DNA from: Syncephalis plumigaleata
Lineage: Eukaryota; Zoopagomycota; Zoopagomycetes; Zoopagales; Piptocephalidaceae
Direction: 5' to 3'
Length of the DNA stretch: 64,000 nucleotides
Assembly (NCBI GenBank): GCA_025201365.1
Contig: JAIXMF010000021.1
Coordinates: 62,001-126,000 of the forward strand
In this document: positions 34,082 to 46,969 of the stretch, piece by piece
Position numbering within the stretch: the first letter of the stretch is position 1
Layout of the letters: each line of letters begins with the position of its first letter
Notes under the pieces: generated by a model
What the model was told of the DNA's origin: nothing
Seen by the model: the letters and a program-made list of their open reading frames with translations, nothing else
The model's database searches: none
Translations under genes and position numbers: made by a program

Positions 34082-35220
34082 TTAATCATCTGTAGTAGTA
34101 GTAGTAGTAGTAGTTGGTGAGTCAACATGGTTAATAGTAGAATTGGTTGTCGTTGTCGTTGTCGTTGTCATCGTTGGGGATTGCGTTAATTTACGTTGGG
34201 GAATTGTTGTAAGGAATGCTTGTTGCCAATCACGATATCCACACCAATGTGTAAGTATTTCTACCACTAATGGAATCAATTCAGTTATAGTGGGTTAACT
34301 ACCATAAACTATAAGTAATTGTATACACTTGATACACTTACCATGATTAACAGTGAGTACACGTCGATGACTAGTAGCAATGAATGAACCAATGGGTAAT
34401 TGTGCCGTCTTTATACCCAATTCAGTTGCTCGTTTATGTGTTAGATTCTAATAGGATAGATACAATTAGATAGACAAATAAACAGTCGAGTCATTTACCT
34501 TATGATGATTCCTATCAACTAGTGCACCAATAATATACACCATATCAGGTTCTAGTGTGTCTAGTACAGTATCTGCATCGGCTGACAAATAGACAAGTTT
34601 ATCGAGTGGAAATAGTTCAGTATACGATTCAGATGCACATCGGTAGTTCTGCCATCGATGTGCATTCGGGCTGACTCGTTTCATTTGTGCATCGAGTCTA
34701 TCGCCATAACTAGTGAGTACTAGGCCACCTGCTGCTGCACACTTGGCCACCTTCTGTACACTGTAACATCGACTGATTTGTTGGGCAAGCGAGTGTAATT
34801 CCTAGTAGTAAATCAATATAGAATGCATGGTCATTCATTGAATAATAGTGTACGCATCCACACGGTACTCACTTTATCGGTCATTAGATCATCGTAGGCA
34901 CAATCGAGCACAAGAGTGATATCGATGGGTGGTATGGCATCCTCGGGTGGACGTGGATGTGAGCGTCGATTACTGGTGTCACGACGAGCGGCTCTTTGTT
35001 GTTTGCGTCGTTCTCGCCAGAGTGGTGCGATTATTTCTTCGCGTGCCTCTCGAATACGCTTCTTTAACGCATTACGCGAGATTGGCTCACCTGTCGTTGG
35101 GTCAACGGTAGGAATACCCAGGATGCGGCAATATCTAACGTTGAACCGGCACGTCCCGGAAGTGGTGGCACTACCGGTATTACTAGGTGTAGATTGAGTG
35201 TCGTAAACTACTATTCTCAT
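34082..35220 (-). CDS. TRM10: tRNA (guanine-9) N1-methyltransferase TRM10
   Basis: SPOUT-fold enzyme that methylates N1 of purine 9 in tRNA. Exons on the minus strand 35220-34873, 34801-34499, 34447-34342 and 34266-34082 give 313 aa. Family blocks: [19 protein letters not shown] basic N-terminus; [15 protein letters not shown] and [13 protein letters not shown], the SAM-binding region; [15 protein letters not shown]; and [11 protein letters not shown] with DWQQAF.TIPQRK at the end. The C-terminal tail is Thr-rich. The start is MRIVVYDTQ, the first Met in this frame; another open frame just upstream overlaps it but would need a +1 change to join. Typical housekeeping gene. Confidence 0.93.
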
Positions 35221-35733
35221 TCATTATCGTGGCATCCACCACTGACACTTTAGTTTGCGCGTCTACGGTCGAATTAGTGGAAGGAGTTGCCATTACCGAA
35301 TTCGAACTGAAAGAAGAAAAGAAAAGAAAGAAACAATCAGTTAAAAAAGAAAACAATAAAGAACTATGAGTGTACGTCAAAATGATATAGTCATTTAATG
35401 GATCAATAATTAATACAAGATGCTATTATATATAACATCATCATCACCATCATTAATAGTTCGCGTTCAATAGTAATTTATTGTAATATATCGTTAAACT
35501 AACAAAAGGGAAAAGGGAGACGACGCGTTCATGATGAGTGTATGTATGTGGTTCATTTTGTAAACCTTGATCGTTCGTGACTGGCGTGAAGAGATAACTG
35601 CCAAACAATATATGGTATACATAAAAGAGACGAGGGAAAGAGGACAACACACACGTAGGGCACACACGCACACACAACACAAATAAGCAGGGATGCAGTT
35701 GTTGCAGTTGTAGTGGTAGTGGTAGTAGTAATT
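35221..35733. other. Spacer TRM10-AVT
   Basis: Holds the TRM10 promoter and the AVT 3' flank. No gene seen. Confidence 0.4.
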
Positions 35734-37290
35734 TTAGTTAGCATTACAAATGTCTCGATGAACTGCAACATCCTTGAAGCTCTTTGCGGTGATGTAGGTG
35801 CCGTAGATCATCACTGCCGTACCGAATACCACAAGTGTTAGATCGGCGATACGTGCGAGACGTGTCCGTGCCACGGCACGATAATGGAAGATGGGTGGGT
35901 AGATGAAGCAAAGTGGAATACAGGCAAAGTTACCGATGAGTGCGACGAACTTGTCGAGTTCCGAGGAACCGGCCCAAGCGACCAAGATGCAAACGAGTAC
36001 GAGAGCGGTACGGAAGCCATTCTTGGACCATTTCCACTTGTGAGAAACGGCACCGGAACGATTAGGACCGAAGGAGCCCTTCTCCAAGATGGTGATGGCA
36101 GGGAACATCTGCAATGGTACAGAGAGTAGAATGGCCAACGCGTATAGGATTTGTAGGGTTTGCACGATCGGGTGACGCTGGTTAAGATTACCGGTGATGG
36201 GACCTTCAACGGTGTCACCGAGGGCAGCGTACGAGATGGCGCCCACACCGACGAAGAGCATGGTGGACACGATCAGTGTGATGGCCAATACACGGGGGAA
36301 CTTTTGCGGCTCCTTCATGGCCTCGACAATGGGGATAACGAGACCGATACCTTCGTAGCTGTACACGGCCGTGCCAATGAACAAGGCGAAGCTGTTCGTG
36401 TTCAAAGCTTGCACGGAGGAGGAGACACCCTGACTTACTAGGATGTTGATGTCAAAGTACAAAATGTACACAATACCGAAAAGCATAAATAGTTCGGCCA
36501 TCAACGAGGCGAAACCAAGTCGTTCGATGCGGCGAATCAATGCAAATGGCACGAGTATAGCGATCTGCACGACAATAAACACGGGAACGGAGATGATAGT
36601 AGCGCAGTTGGACAGGGATTTCGTTACCGCTTGCAACATTTCCGCAATAAAAATAATATAAGCACAGGAAAAACCGATCTGAGAGATGGCAATGGAGAAT
36701 TGGACAATCCAGCGCATATAACGACCGTATAGTACGTCGGCAATTTCACCGAAACTGGCACCACCTGCGACATTACCGTTGGTGGAGGCGAGTACCGCAT
36801 TTCGACTATGCACCAAAAGCATGTACGAGTAGTAGGAGAGTGCGCCCACGAACGTCATCAAGCAGATGGAGAACCACATGCCGCCGTTTTCGAAGGCTTT
36901 AGGCAAGAATAGAATACCGGTGCCGACGAAGGCTTTGATCAACATGAAAACGGCTCGTGTCACCGAGGCAGTACCTTCATGATGACGAGCCTCGACCATG
37001 GCCATTTCCTTACAGGATGAGACATCGCTGGTACGAGTGGCTTCATGAACCGGTGTTTCACCGCCGAATCGGCCATAAGTGTCGGCGAGATCATCGCCCA
37101 ATGAACGACGTCTATAAGTAACAAGGAAGAAGAAGAGCGTATATTAGTCAATGATGATGATGATGATGATGATGATGATTATGGCATTGATATGCATAGT
37201 GTAGTCAAGCATTATTATGCATTGTTTATTATTGTTTACTTACGGTTCAACGGGTGATGCCTTCTCTAGAGGATGTCTGTCATGCGTCAT
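35734..37290 (-). CDS. Vacuolar amino-acid transporter, AVT3/AVT4-like
   Basis: 474-aa member of the AAAP (Aa_trans) family. Exon 1, 37290-37244, encodes MTHDRHPLEKASPVEP; exon 2, 37111-35734, the rest. The core opens with SVTRAVFMLIKAFVGTGILFLPKAF, the family signature in TM1, and shows about 11 hydrophobic segments, including FSCAYIIFIAEM, AVYSYEGIGLVIPIVEAM and VPLQMFPAITILE. An acidic, hydrophilic N-terminal tail of about 60 residues matches cytosolic tails of AVT3/4-type exporters, which move neutral amino acids out of the vacuole. The single long exon and high conservation fit a housekeeping gene. Substrate range cannot be read from sequence. Confidence 0.9.
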
Positions 37291-40200
37291 GATGCAATAC
37301 TATCAAGGAGTGGAACGGGAACCGAGTAGCTGTTATAATAATGAATGTGCAGTTATTTTTTGGTTAGTGGCAAAGTCAATCAATTAATATAACTAGCTAT
37401 ATGGAGAGAGGATGTAGAAAAAGCTAGGATTTTAACGATTGAGTAACAAGAAATAAAAATGTAACAATAATGCGATATATTGTAATGGCGTGTCAGGGGT
37501 GCGTGTGAGAGAGTGAGTTAGTCAATGGAATAAGCGGATGAAAAAAATGAGAGAATGAGGGACGAACACGTTAGTTGGGTTCAAACCAATTTATGGATTC
37601 GGGTTGCACGGATTGGTAGAGGAGAAAAACGCAAAAACTATGCGTGTGAAGATTGAAGAGGGGTAAATACTCAGCACGAGAGGAAACAATAAAGAGAACG
37701 AGATACTGGATAGTAGTAAATTAAGATGCAAGCACCATTATACATGTATAACTATGTATTATATATATATGAAGTATGAAACACCAAGAGACAACTAGAT
37801 ATGAAAAAACTAGTTATCCATTCGAGTAGCACATACATACACCATATATATATACATGCATGTACGTATTTATCCAGATGCATAGGCACATGTACAAACA
37901 ACAATTTCTAACATAGTAGAAAAAAGCATGTACACGCTTTATGTTACTATGTCGTCAGGGAAGTGCCTCTTTTAAGATGTAATGGAAGGGTAGAGGGATA
38001 TGCAACGATTGCGCGCGCGTAAACCATAATAATCGGAGAGATCGACTAAACAAGGAGAAAGAAGTAGGAAGGAGAGAGCAGTAGTGTAACATGAAGATCG
38101 CTAATGATTTGACTTGAATCCAATATTCATAATAATGATCATGGATGTGCGTGTATGTATGTATGTATGTATGTATGTATGTATGTATGTATACGCACCT
38201 GTATTCAATAAAATCAAAATAACAGTAGGATAATGATGATGATGATGATCGTTTCAAGTAGTAGATGAACGTTAATTTGCTAGTTAGCTAGATAAATGAA
38301 TAGATAGATAGATAGATTGTTTTGTCGTAATAGAAGAAGAGAAACTCGTTATAACAACAACAATAACTGGAGTCTTGTTTATCTCGTTAAACACGGACGA
38401 ATCGTGTCGTATCAAAACAAAAAGAGCAAGTGAGCGAGTGAATAAGAGAGGACTATCAACAACACGTTTGCAACTGTTGTGGCAAACAAGTCAATGACAG
38501 ACGAAAAAAGGAGTATCACTAAAAGGCGAACGCGAATAGTGGTGGTGTTGGATTGGTGGTAGCGGGAAGAAAGAAAGAGAAGAAGAAAGAGAGAGTGTGT
38601 GTGTGGTAGTTTGAACACCATCCGGTTACACCTCATATGAAAGAGAGTCCATTTTTATAGAGAAAAAACCGGTAAACCAAGCACAGAATGAAGAACCCGT
38701 CCTTCATGCATGTCACACGCGCACTACACGTTAAACAATCATCATCATCATCATCATCCTATCTATTTATTCGTCTAATAATAATAATAATAATAATGAA
38801 CTGTCATGTTGCCCAAATGACATTGTACTACCCCGTATCTACATTTAGATAGGACATCAAGACGAACTTTAATTGGTCTTTCCTCTTATCAAGTAAAACA
38901 AAGAAAGAACCGGAAAAGTCATACATGACAGCAATAGGGCAAACTATTATTACTATTGTTACTACTATTATTGTTGTTATTATAAACAATAGAAATGAAC
39001 ATGTGACACACACACACATCTACTAGATGATGTGTTTATAGAAAAGACAACACATGATTGCTTATGCAATTGTCAATATACATACATATACATACATACA
39101 TACACATACCATACACACAGAGATGCACATTACGTGATAAATAATAATAGGAAATGATTATAGTAAATACATACCTTGAATAACAACGGTGATATATGAC
39201 TGAATGAAATAGTAACAATTGAGAGCGAGCAAAAGTGATGTACGTGAATTGTAAGCGTGAGGAATAGGAACAGTAACGAGGAACAGGAGGGTGGTTAAAG
39301 GGAAAGATAGGGAAAGGTAAGGTGAGGGAAAGCCCTAGTGTGGATGAACGAGGATGAGTAAGCGAGAGAGTGTGGGGAAATCGTAGAATGAGAAAAAGAG
39401 GATCGATATAGTCGTTAATAATCGTTACGTTCAATATTTGAGCGCTATAATGATGTCAGAACAGTTACTACTACAACTACAACTACAACCACTAGAACTG
39501 TACTATCACAAATTGTGCGTGCGTATGCGTGTGGCACTATGTGATAATGACGAAAGTGCTAGAGTGATACGAGTCAAGTGACTGATTCGATTGACTCGAT
39601 TGACTCGGACTGATTCGACTGACCAAGAAGTGTGTAGGGTATGTGTGTGTGTAGTGTTACTGAGCAAAAAGATTTCGTAAAAAGAAAAGAAAGGATACCA
39701 GAAAACAGCAAGTGGATAAGGTAAAACACAGAATAGAGATAGAGGGAGATAATCGACGACTGTGGGACAATAGGAAGCGTAAGTGGAGAAGCGTAGTGGC
39801 AAAGTGGTTAGCGAAAGTGTGAAAGAGAGAGTGTGTGTTCGTGATAGGCGTAGCAAATAGATTGATAATGGTGTGCAAACTATGGGTTACCTAGGAGAAA
39901 CACAAGCTATATATATATATATTTGTATAGGTACATGTATATAGGTATAGATTGGCATCAACACAGAATAGAGAAGCTGACACGAGTGGTACCTCCCTTC
40001 CTCTCCCCTTCCCATTAGAGCATACCGCAGATGACCGGTGTCACATGCCCAACATTCTACGCGTTATCCTCGCAAGTTGGATTTGCAAAGTACATGTGGT
40101 GTCATCACTGTAAAGAGAAGGTGAACGCCAGAAATGGCCAAAAGCTCCGCAACTGTTACTTTGAAGCCGGTTCCACATTCACCGACACACATACGAATAC

Positions 40201-41837
40201 ACACGCAACCAGCCGTCCTTATCCGCGCGTGATGATTCTCGTGCGTATGTACGTGCTGTTTGTATTGTATATGCGTGTATGTATCGTGATATTACTCGTT
40301 TCTGACTGGATTTGGAGAAGGAAGACGGTATAATGAACAATAGATCATCACTACGTCACAATAGCAATAAAACAGTAACGGCAATAACAACATGTAGAAT
40401 GTACACGTGTGTATAGAGAAGCAATGCTAGAGTATTATCGGTAGCACTTGGTAGGCAAGCTACTAAGTCTATACACATTAGAAACTTATTAAATCGAATA
40501 CGTATGGATGACATATAGCCATAGTTTCAGTAATGGTTTCATGATTATAACATATATCAATAGGCGTAATACATTGTTATTATAATACCATTCCAATCCC
40601 TGGGGATAGTACACTTGTCCTACATACATACGTACGTACATACATACACACACCTGATATGCATACAATACTATTCGTTTGAATAACCGCACTGAAATGG
40701 TAATGTAGAAAAGAAAAACGAAGCACCGCAATCATCAAACCATACAAGCCCCGTCTTTCTCTCTTCTCTCTTTCTCTCTTTCTACAAATTAAACAAACGA
40801 AAACTACCCTGCTATGCAAAGTGGGACATGTAGAAACGTGTTGTCCATCCAATTCTGGACAGGAGTAGTCATGTTTCACAACATCATTTGATATAGAAAT
40901 GGAACACGAGGTTTTATCAGCCTCCAACTTGTTGCTATCGGATAATGTGATCCTTTTCACTTGCCTCTAAAGGGCTTAACCCTTAGCCAGTGCACAAGTC
41001 TAATAGTACATGTACATATACATATACAAATACACTGTTCCAAGAACCGATAACCATGAGGTAAATGTGAGATCACTCATAGTCATAAAAGTCATAAGAG
41101 CATTGTGATTAATATAATAAGCACTAAATGATGTCATGATGATATAATATACATATATATATTTATAAGATATATTATGTCGAACTAAACATTCATTGCT
41201 TCTTCTCTTACTACCACTACTACTACTACTATTATCAATACTTGTCGTATAATAAAGAGTAAGATGAGTGAAACCATGCAATGGAGTAGATGGAACACAA
41301 TTGGACTGGTAAATGTCATGTAACACGTTGTGTCGTTTTTTCTTCTTTCTACTCGACCAGAAGAGAGCCACATGGTCAAAGAAGAAGGAGTAAGGAGAGA
41401 GAGAGAGAGGCACAGGAGTAGTAGGCAATATACCGAAATACAAAAGAAAGTAGTACAGAACCTATACATGAATGAATGAATGAATGATTGGTGTACATAG
41501 CCGTGATAATGATATGACATGCGTCTACTACCAAATACTTCTTATCTTTCCAGTAGATACCAATATGTTAAGAAAACATGGACATAAAATACATATTCTA
41601 CTAGCAAATAACGATTACCTATTCCTTTAATGGCTATCCATCACATGCGAATAAAGAAGTGTGTATGTTTATGGGTTTATTCGTATCATGTAGTGTAGGA
41701 TGAGTGATTTATAGGTAATTCATTTTACTTAATGAATAAAGGTATTTATCCTAGAATGTTTATTAATTGTCCAGTAATCAACTAATGAAACAGAGTACAT
41801 TGATGAGTGTAGAGGTAGAGGAAAAGAAAGACAATAA
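37291..41837. other. 4.5-kb gene-free, repeat-rich spacer
   Basis: The longest stretch without a gene. Simple repeats include a GTAT tract at about 38153-38192, CAT and AAT runs at 38735-38800, TACA near 39080, TA near 39905 and a short GATTCGATTGACTC-type reiteration at 39580-39625. GA/CT-rich blocks occur near 38575 and 40760. Its left edge is the AVT promoter; the thymidylate synthase gene ends at the right. ORFs of 60-150 codons (for example 40031-40333) show no family motif and follow repeat composition. Confidence 0.5.
38153..38192. repeat. GTAT tetranucleotide microsatellite
   Basis: About ten perfect GTAT units in the gene-free spacer. Confidence 0.85.
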
Positions 41838-42935
<1,098 letters not shown>

Positions 42936-43340
42936 GTCGTGTCTTATTGCTTAATCCTCGTATAATGATAAAAGTAAAGCACTAATCTACTTGTATTAGT
43001 AGTAGTATTGTTGTTGCTGATTATTATCACGTAGATAGAAGCGAGAAATCACAGGAAAGAAAAGGATTCTTTTATTTTCACAGTAAGGTAAAATTGATTA
43101 TTTACGCGTTAATAACAATAACAATAGGAACATATCACTTACCATTTTATTACATTGACACGTCGTGTTTCCTTCTTTTTCTCTCTCTCTCTCGTTATTT
43201 ATTTGTTTGTTTGTTTACTTTTAACACGCGGTTTCCTCGCCTTCACATCTCATATTGTCATATCATATCGTCTTGAATCGTTTATCCCTTGATCAGTAGG
43301 TGATTCCATTTCTTTTCTAACCTTACTACAAAGTTACAAC
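42936..43340. other. Divergent spacer, TYMS / Csm1-like
   Basis: Shared promoter region of two diverging genes. A CT run near 43180 and a GTTT run near 43203; no gene seen. Confidence 0.4.
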
Positions 43341-43547
43341 ATGATAAACGATATTATAATGCACGGCAATAACAATGTTATCCCATCAGCTGCGGAGAGA
43401 GTAAGTATAAATAGGTAGATAGGTAGATAGATATGGTGTACAAGCTAACATAATGGATTGCTGTAGCGTAAACGTGGACGTCCACGTAAAGATGAGAGGA
43501 ACAACAGAGGAGGTAAGTAGCGTGTTATTGATAGGGATATTGTCCAA

Positions 43548-43588
<41 letters not shown>

Positions 43589-45044
43589 GTAGTGGCAAGT
43601 CCCACTATCCACTTCTACGTGATTGTAACCAAGAATATGTAGATGAAAATATCAATCAAATACTCGCCAGTAGAATGCGACCTGTATTCACAACCAACGG
43701 AACATCCTGTAATCATTTACCAAAGCACAATCATAATACTAGCAATGATGTAGCTGATTTCAATATGGACCATCAAAGCCTTTTGTTAGTAATCCACTCG
43801 AGGAAGTTAGGCATAAGCAGCCTTCATTGCCTATTACAAAGAAGCCTAGGTGGATGACAAGAGTAAATCAAATACTGGTAGGTGATGGCTATAGTTAGTA
43901 TATATGTGTGTATAGAGACATATACTTACCTAGTGAATACACTACATTTAGCGACATCATCCAAGAGACCTGAGTATAAAGCATCAACATCGGTAGAAAC
44001 TAGTGATGATATGGACGTGTCATTTGATAATGTAAACTTGGATCAGCCATGGTTAGCAATGGGTGTTGACGAGGTAAGTTCAATGTATGATTGAATGATT
44101 GTATACATATTATTATATTACAAATGAACAAAATAATAAACACATATATATATATATAACAGTTACGTAAATCCTATGGCAAGTTACATGAACGTCATCG
44201 AAAACTACGTGAACTACGTGAACAGAGGCGGAAGAATGTTGAAACGCTATAAACATGCCATGGAAGCAGAGGTGGCAGGTAGGTTGAATAAATGCATAGA
44301 TAAATATTGGCATGAATAACTAATGGAAGCATGATTAAACACCATGTAGCAATGAACGAGCAAATGAAGGCATTACAAGCAGAGAATCAACACTTGAGAA
44401 TGAACATAGTGGTAGTAATTCTATGTGATTGATAGTAAACAAGATCAGACATCCAATGCTGCATCGATGGAACAGGACAAACTAGGTGAATTACAAGCTT
44501 TTAATTACAAGTTAAGCATAGACTATGCTAACTAATAGCCAATGTGATATAGTGCAAGGCTTAAGGAACAACTGGAATTGGCAAAGGAACGAGAGAAAAG
44601 TTATATCGATCAATTGGAGCAATTACAATCGAGTGAACTACTAGAGCTATACTCGAAACTTACACGTACGATAGTTACACGGGTAACACCGACAATACGG
44701 GAGAGATTATATTTGATTTCGAGCAAGAAGGTCGTAATGGAGGTAAGTAAAGGAAAAGAGATAGGTCATTGGTTACTGTCATATGAATGCTAACACATTC
44801 ACCATTATAGTTATTCAATATCGATTGATATTCTCACTGGAAGATGAGGATGTCGATTATGCCTACCATCGATGCAAAGAGCGATCCCGAAATGTGGAGT
44901 CGTCTACCGGATTTCCTACGTGAGCCACTATTGTTTAATCAAGACGAGTTACCAATGTTCTTCTGGCGTGTTACAAATCACATGAATCATAACACAAAGC
45001 TAAAGGTGTTATCGCGTAGATTGCTTGACTCCCCTCCCTCTTAG
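43341..45044 (+). CDS. Csm1/Pcs1-like (monopolin) protein with AT-hook; model incomplete
   Basis: Multi-exon gene. Exon 1 (43341-43400) ends SAAER and joins exon 2 (43467-43512), RKRGRPRKDERNNRG, a canonical AT-hook (RGRP core). Further exons near 43634-43788, 43850-43877, 43952-44073 (ending DQPWLAMGVDE), 44163-44278 and 44350-44408 lead into a Lys/Arg/Glu-rich coiled coil (LRKSYGKLHERHRKLRE, MNEQMKALQAENQHL, LKEQLELAKEREK). The C-terminus resembles the Csm1/Pcs1 globular domain: LYSKLTRTIVTRV, YRLIFSLEDEDVDYAY, and DPEMWSRLPDFLREPLLF with MFFWRV. Csm1 and Pcs1 crosslink kinetochore components and act at rDNA. Some exon borders in the coiled coil and the C-terminal domain do not close in frame; small consensus errors or unrecognised short introns may explain this. 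Confidence 0.62.
43551..43582. repeat. AT dinucleotide microsatellite in an intron
   Basis: About 16 AT units inside the second intron of the Csm1-like gene, just before its acceptor region. Confidence 0.85.
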
Positions 45045-45262
45045 TCTTTTTGTGTTTATTCTCTTGATTACATCAAGATTACTATCCTAATCATCTCTTC
45101 ATTTCTTAACTACTACTACTATTCTTATTATCCTTACTATTGGGTTTGTGTGTGTGTGTGCGTGTTTAATAAATCGTTGATCGAAATAATACACTAAGCA
45201 TGATTATGATTATTATTATTATTTGACAACCATTAAACTACACAGTTTATTCGTTTTTTTGT

Positions 45263-46080
45263 TTAAATCTTACATTCGAAGTAACACTCACTACATAGAG
45301 TGATTTCGCCGATATGAAAGCGGTTATCTCGTGGATGCCATCTTTGTTTTAATGCGGTAGGTTGGCTCAAGCACTGGTCCTGATTTAGGATGTAATAGCC
45401 AATCGGTTCCTGATCTGGTACACGAGTGAGGCTCTTGCTCACCGTAGCGATTACTTCATCGGTGCCTTTCGCACTACGCTAAAGTGTGGCCCCTCTAGTT
45501 TGCATCGCTAATAGGCTTGACGTCAATGAGGACATCGGAGATTTTCCCATATGTCCAATAGCTTCTGGACTGCGTTCAATGGTGCCTTATATTTTTCCAT
45601 TGCTGCGGGAGTCCATTCGTGACGATTCTCGTCGGTTACTGTGGCAAAGCTATTCGCCACCGAGTTAATCTGAAGGCTTTCCTCATCATATTGATATTGA
45701 GCTCGGCATTGGATACCTTTACATTGTTAATGACTTGAATATAACGGTGACCTGATGGTTGGCAGTGTTGAAGGAGTGACCATCAAGAATTTAGCATCGG
45801 TAACTTGTACAGAGCGCATGTACTCTTTAATCCTCATTTCTACAGGTGATTTGCTTGCTTTTGCCTGGAAACCAACCGCTCTTTCCGTTTGTGTATTCAG
45901 TGATTTCTGTTAAACGCTTTCAGCTCCTCCGAGTTAACCAACGTGTGGAATGGAGAAGTGGAAGCTCATTGGTTTTTAGATAGGGTAACTTCGATGGACC
46001 AGCTTGGAAACCTGTAGGGGCACCGAAAATAGAAGTGGCCATGGCAAGAACGGTAAATAGGAAAGATTGAACAGATGCAT
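45263..46080 (-). pseudogene. Interrupted gene for a secreted protein of unknown function
   Basis: Protein-like sequence runs right to left across this stretch but is split among frames about six times, so no long ORF appears. The first segment looks like a secretion signal followed by SIFGAPTGFQAGPSK. Later segments include KASKSPVEMRIKEYMRSV, SFATVTDENRHEWTPAAMEKY and a Cys-containing end, LCSECYFECKI. I recognise no family. It could be a decayed gene or one affected by the same base loss seen in SSL1; I do not attempt a joined model. It sits convergent to the Csm1-like gene. Confidence 0.5.
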
Positions 46081-46969
46081 GTTGCAGGCTTGTAGTCTTA
46101 TAGTCGTTGTTGCTCGTAAAGGCGCTGATCGCAAAGGCGTTACTCGTAAGATTTGATGTAAGGGCGGTTGATGTCGTTTCTAAGCGTAAATCGTAGAAGA
46201 GAGAGGCAGGTATGGAGTGAGGAAACTATAGCAACTACCAACAATTTAGCCTATGGTTTTATAGTCGTTTTTAGTCATGGTGTAGTCCAAGCAACGAATA
46301 GCATAGATAAACGCATAGTTGAAACAATTGTAGAGCGTGCGCTGTAAGTAACGGAGAATGCGAAGAAATAAAAATACGGGCCCCCTTTTCCGCCCAAAGT
46401 TCAAAGGAAATCCTATTGCTTGCTTGCGTGGAGTAATCTATTTTGGCATTAACTGGAACATGTCATTGTAACCACAGATACTCAAATGGGGTTCAATCAC
46501 ATGGCTTCCGTGCTCATATAAAACAGAAAGATTCTAGACGACTCCATGTAAGCTATGGCAGATAAGCATAAATAAATATCCGTAACATCGAGGCATCAAA
46601 ACATTGCTAATATGTTCTGATACGAAGTATGCTCCGTACGCTTATACTATCACTAATCCCACTGCATATTCATACAGTATATTGGTTGACTCAATAGACG
46701 AATATCTATGCTAGTGAGCTACAATGTATAATAAATAGGTCGGTAATTATTGTTACCTCATTGTAATAGCACGCCTAGTGTGACAATCATTTAGTAAAAC
46801 GTGACATGTCTACCGCATCAGTTTTTTTGTATTATTTCTTAATCATCATTATGACCGTACACGTCCTCACTCACTCATTCGCTCGTTCTCGCTCTTACTC
46901 CCCTCGTTTTCTCTCTCTCTCTCGCTCGGTCACTCCTTACTCTCGTGTTCTTCTACACTGTAACCTGTC
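46081..46969. other. Spacer upstream of the 13-exon membrane-protein gene
   Basis: No gene seen. Ends with a CTCACTC/CTCTCTC-rich tract (46860-46945) that is probably the promoter or leader of the next gene; similar CT tracts precede MT3 and lie upstream of TYMS. Confidence 0.45.

Noticed and set aside
39570-39630. Possible regulatory tandem array (GATTCGATTGACTC-like units)
   Set aside because: Only a few imperfect units in repeat-rich DNA; no flanking gene or conserved spacing to support a function.
40031-40333. 100-codon plus-strand ORF with C-x2-C in the large spacer
   Set aside because: A single Cys pair, CA-repeat-derived C-terminus and no splice or family support.
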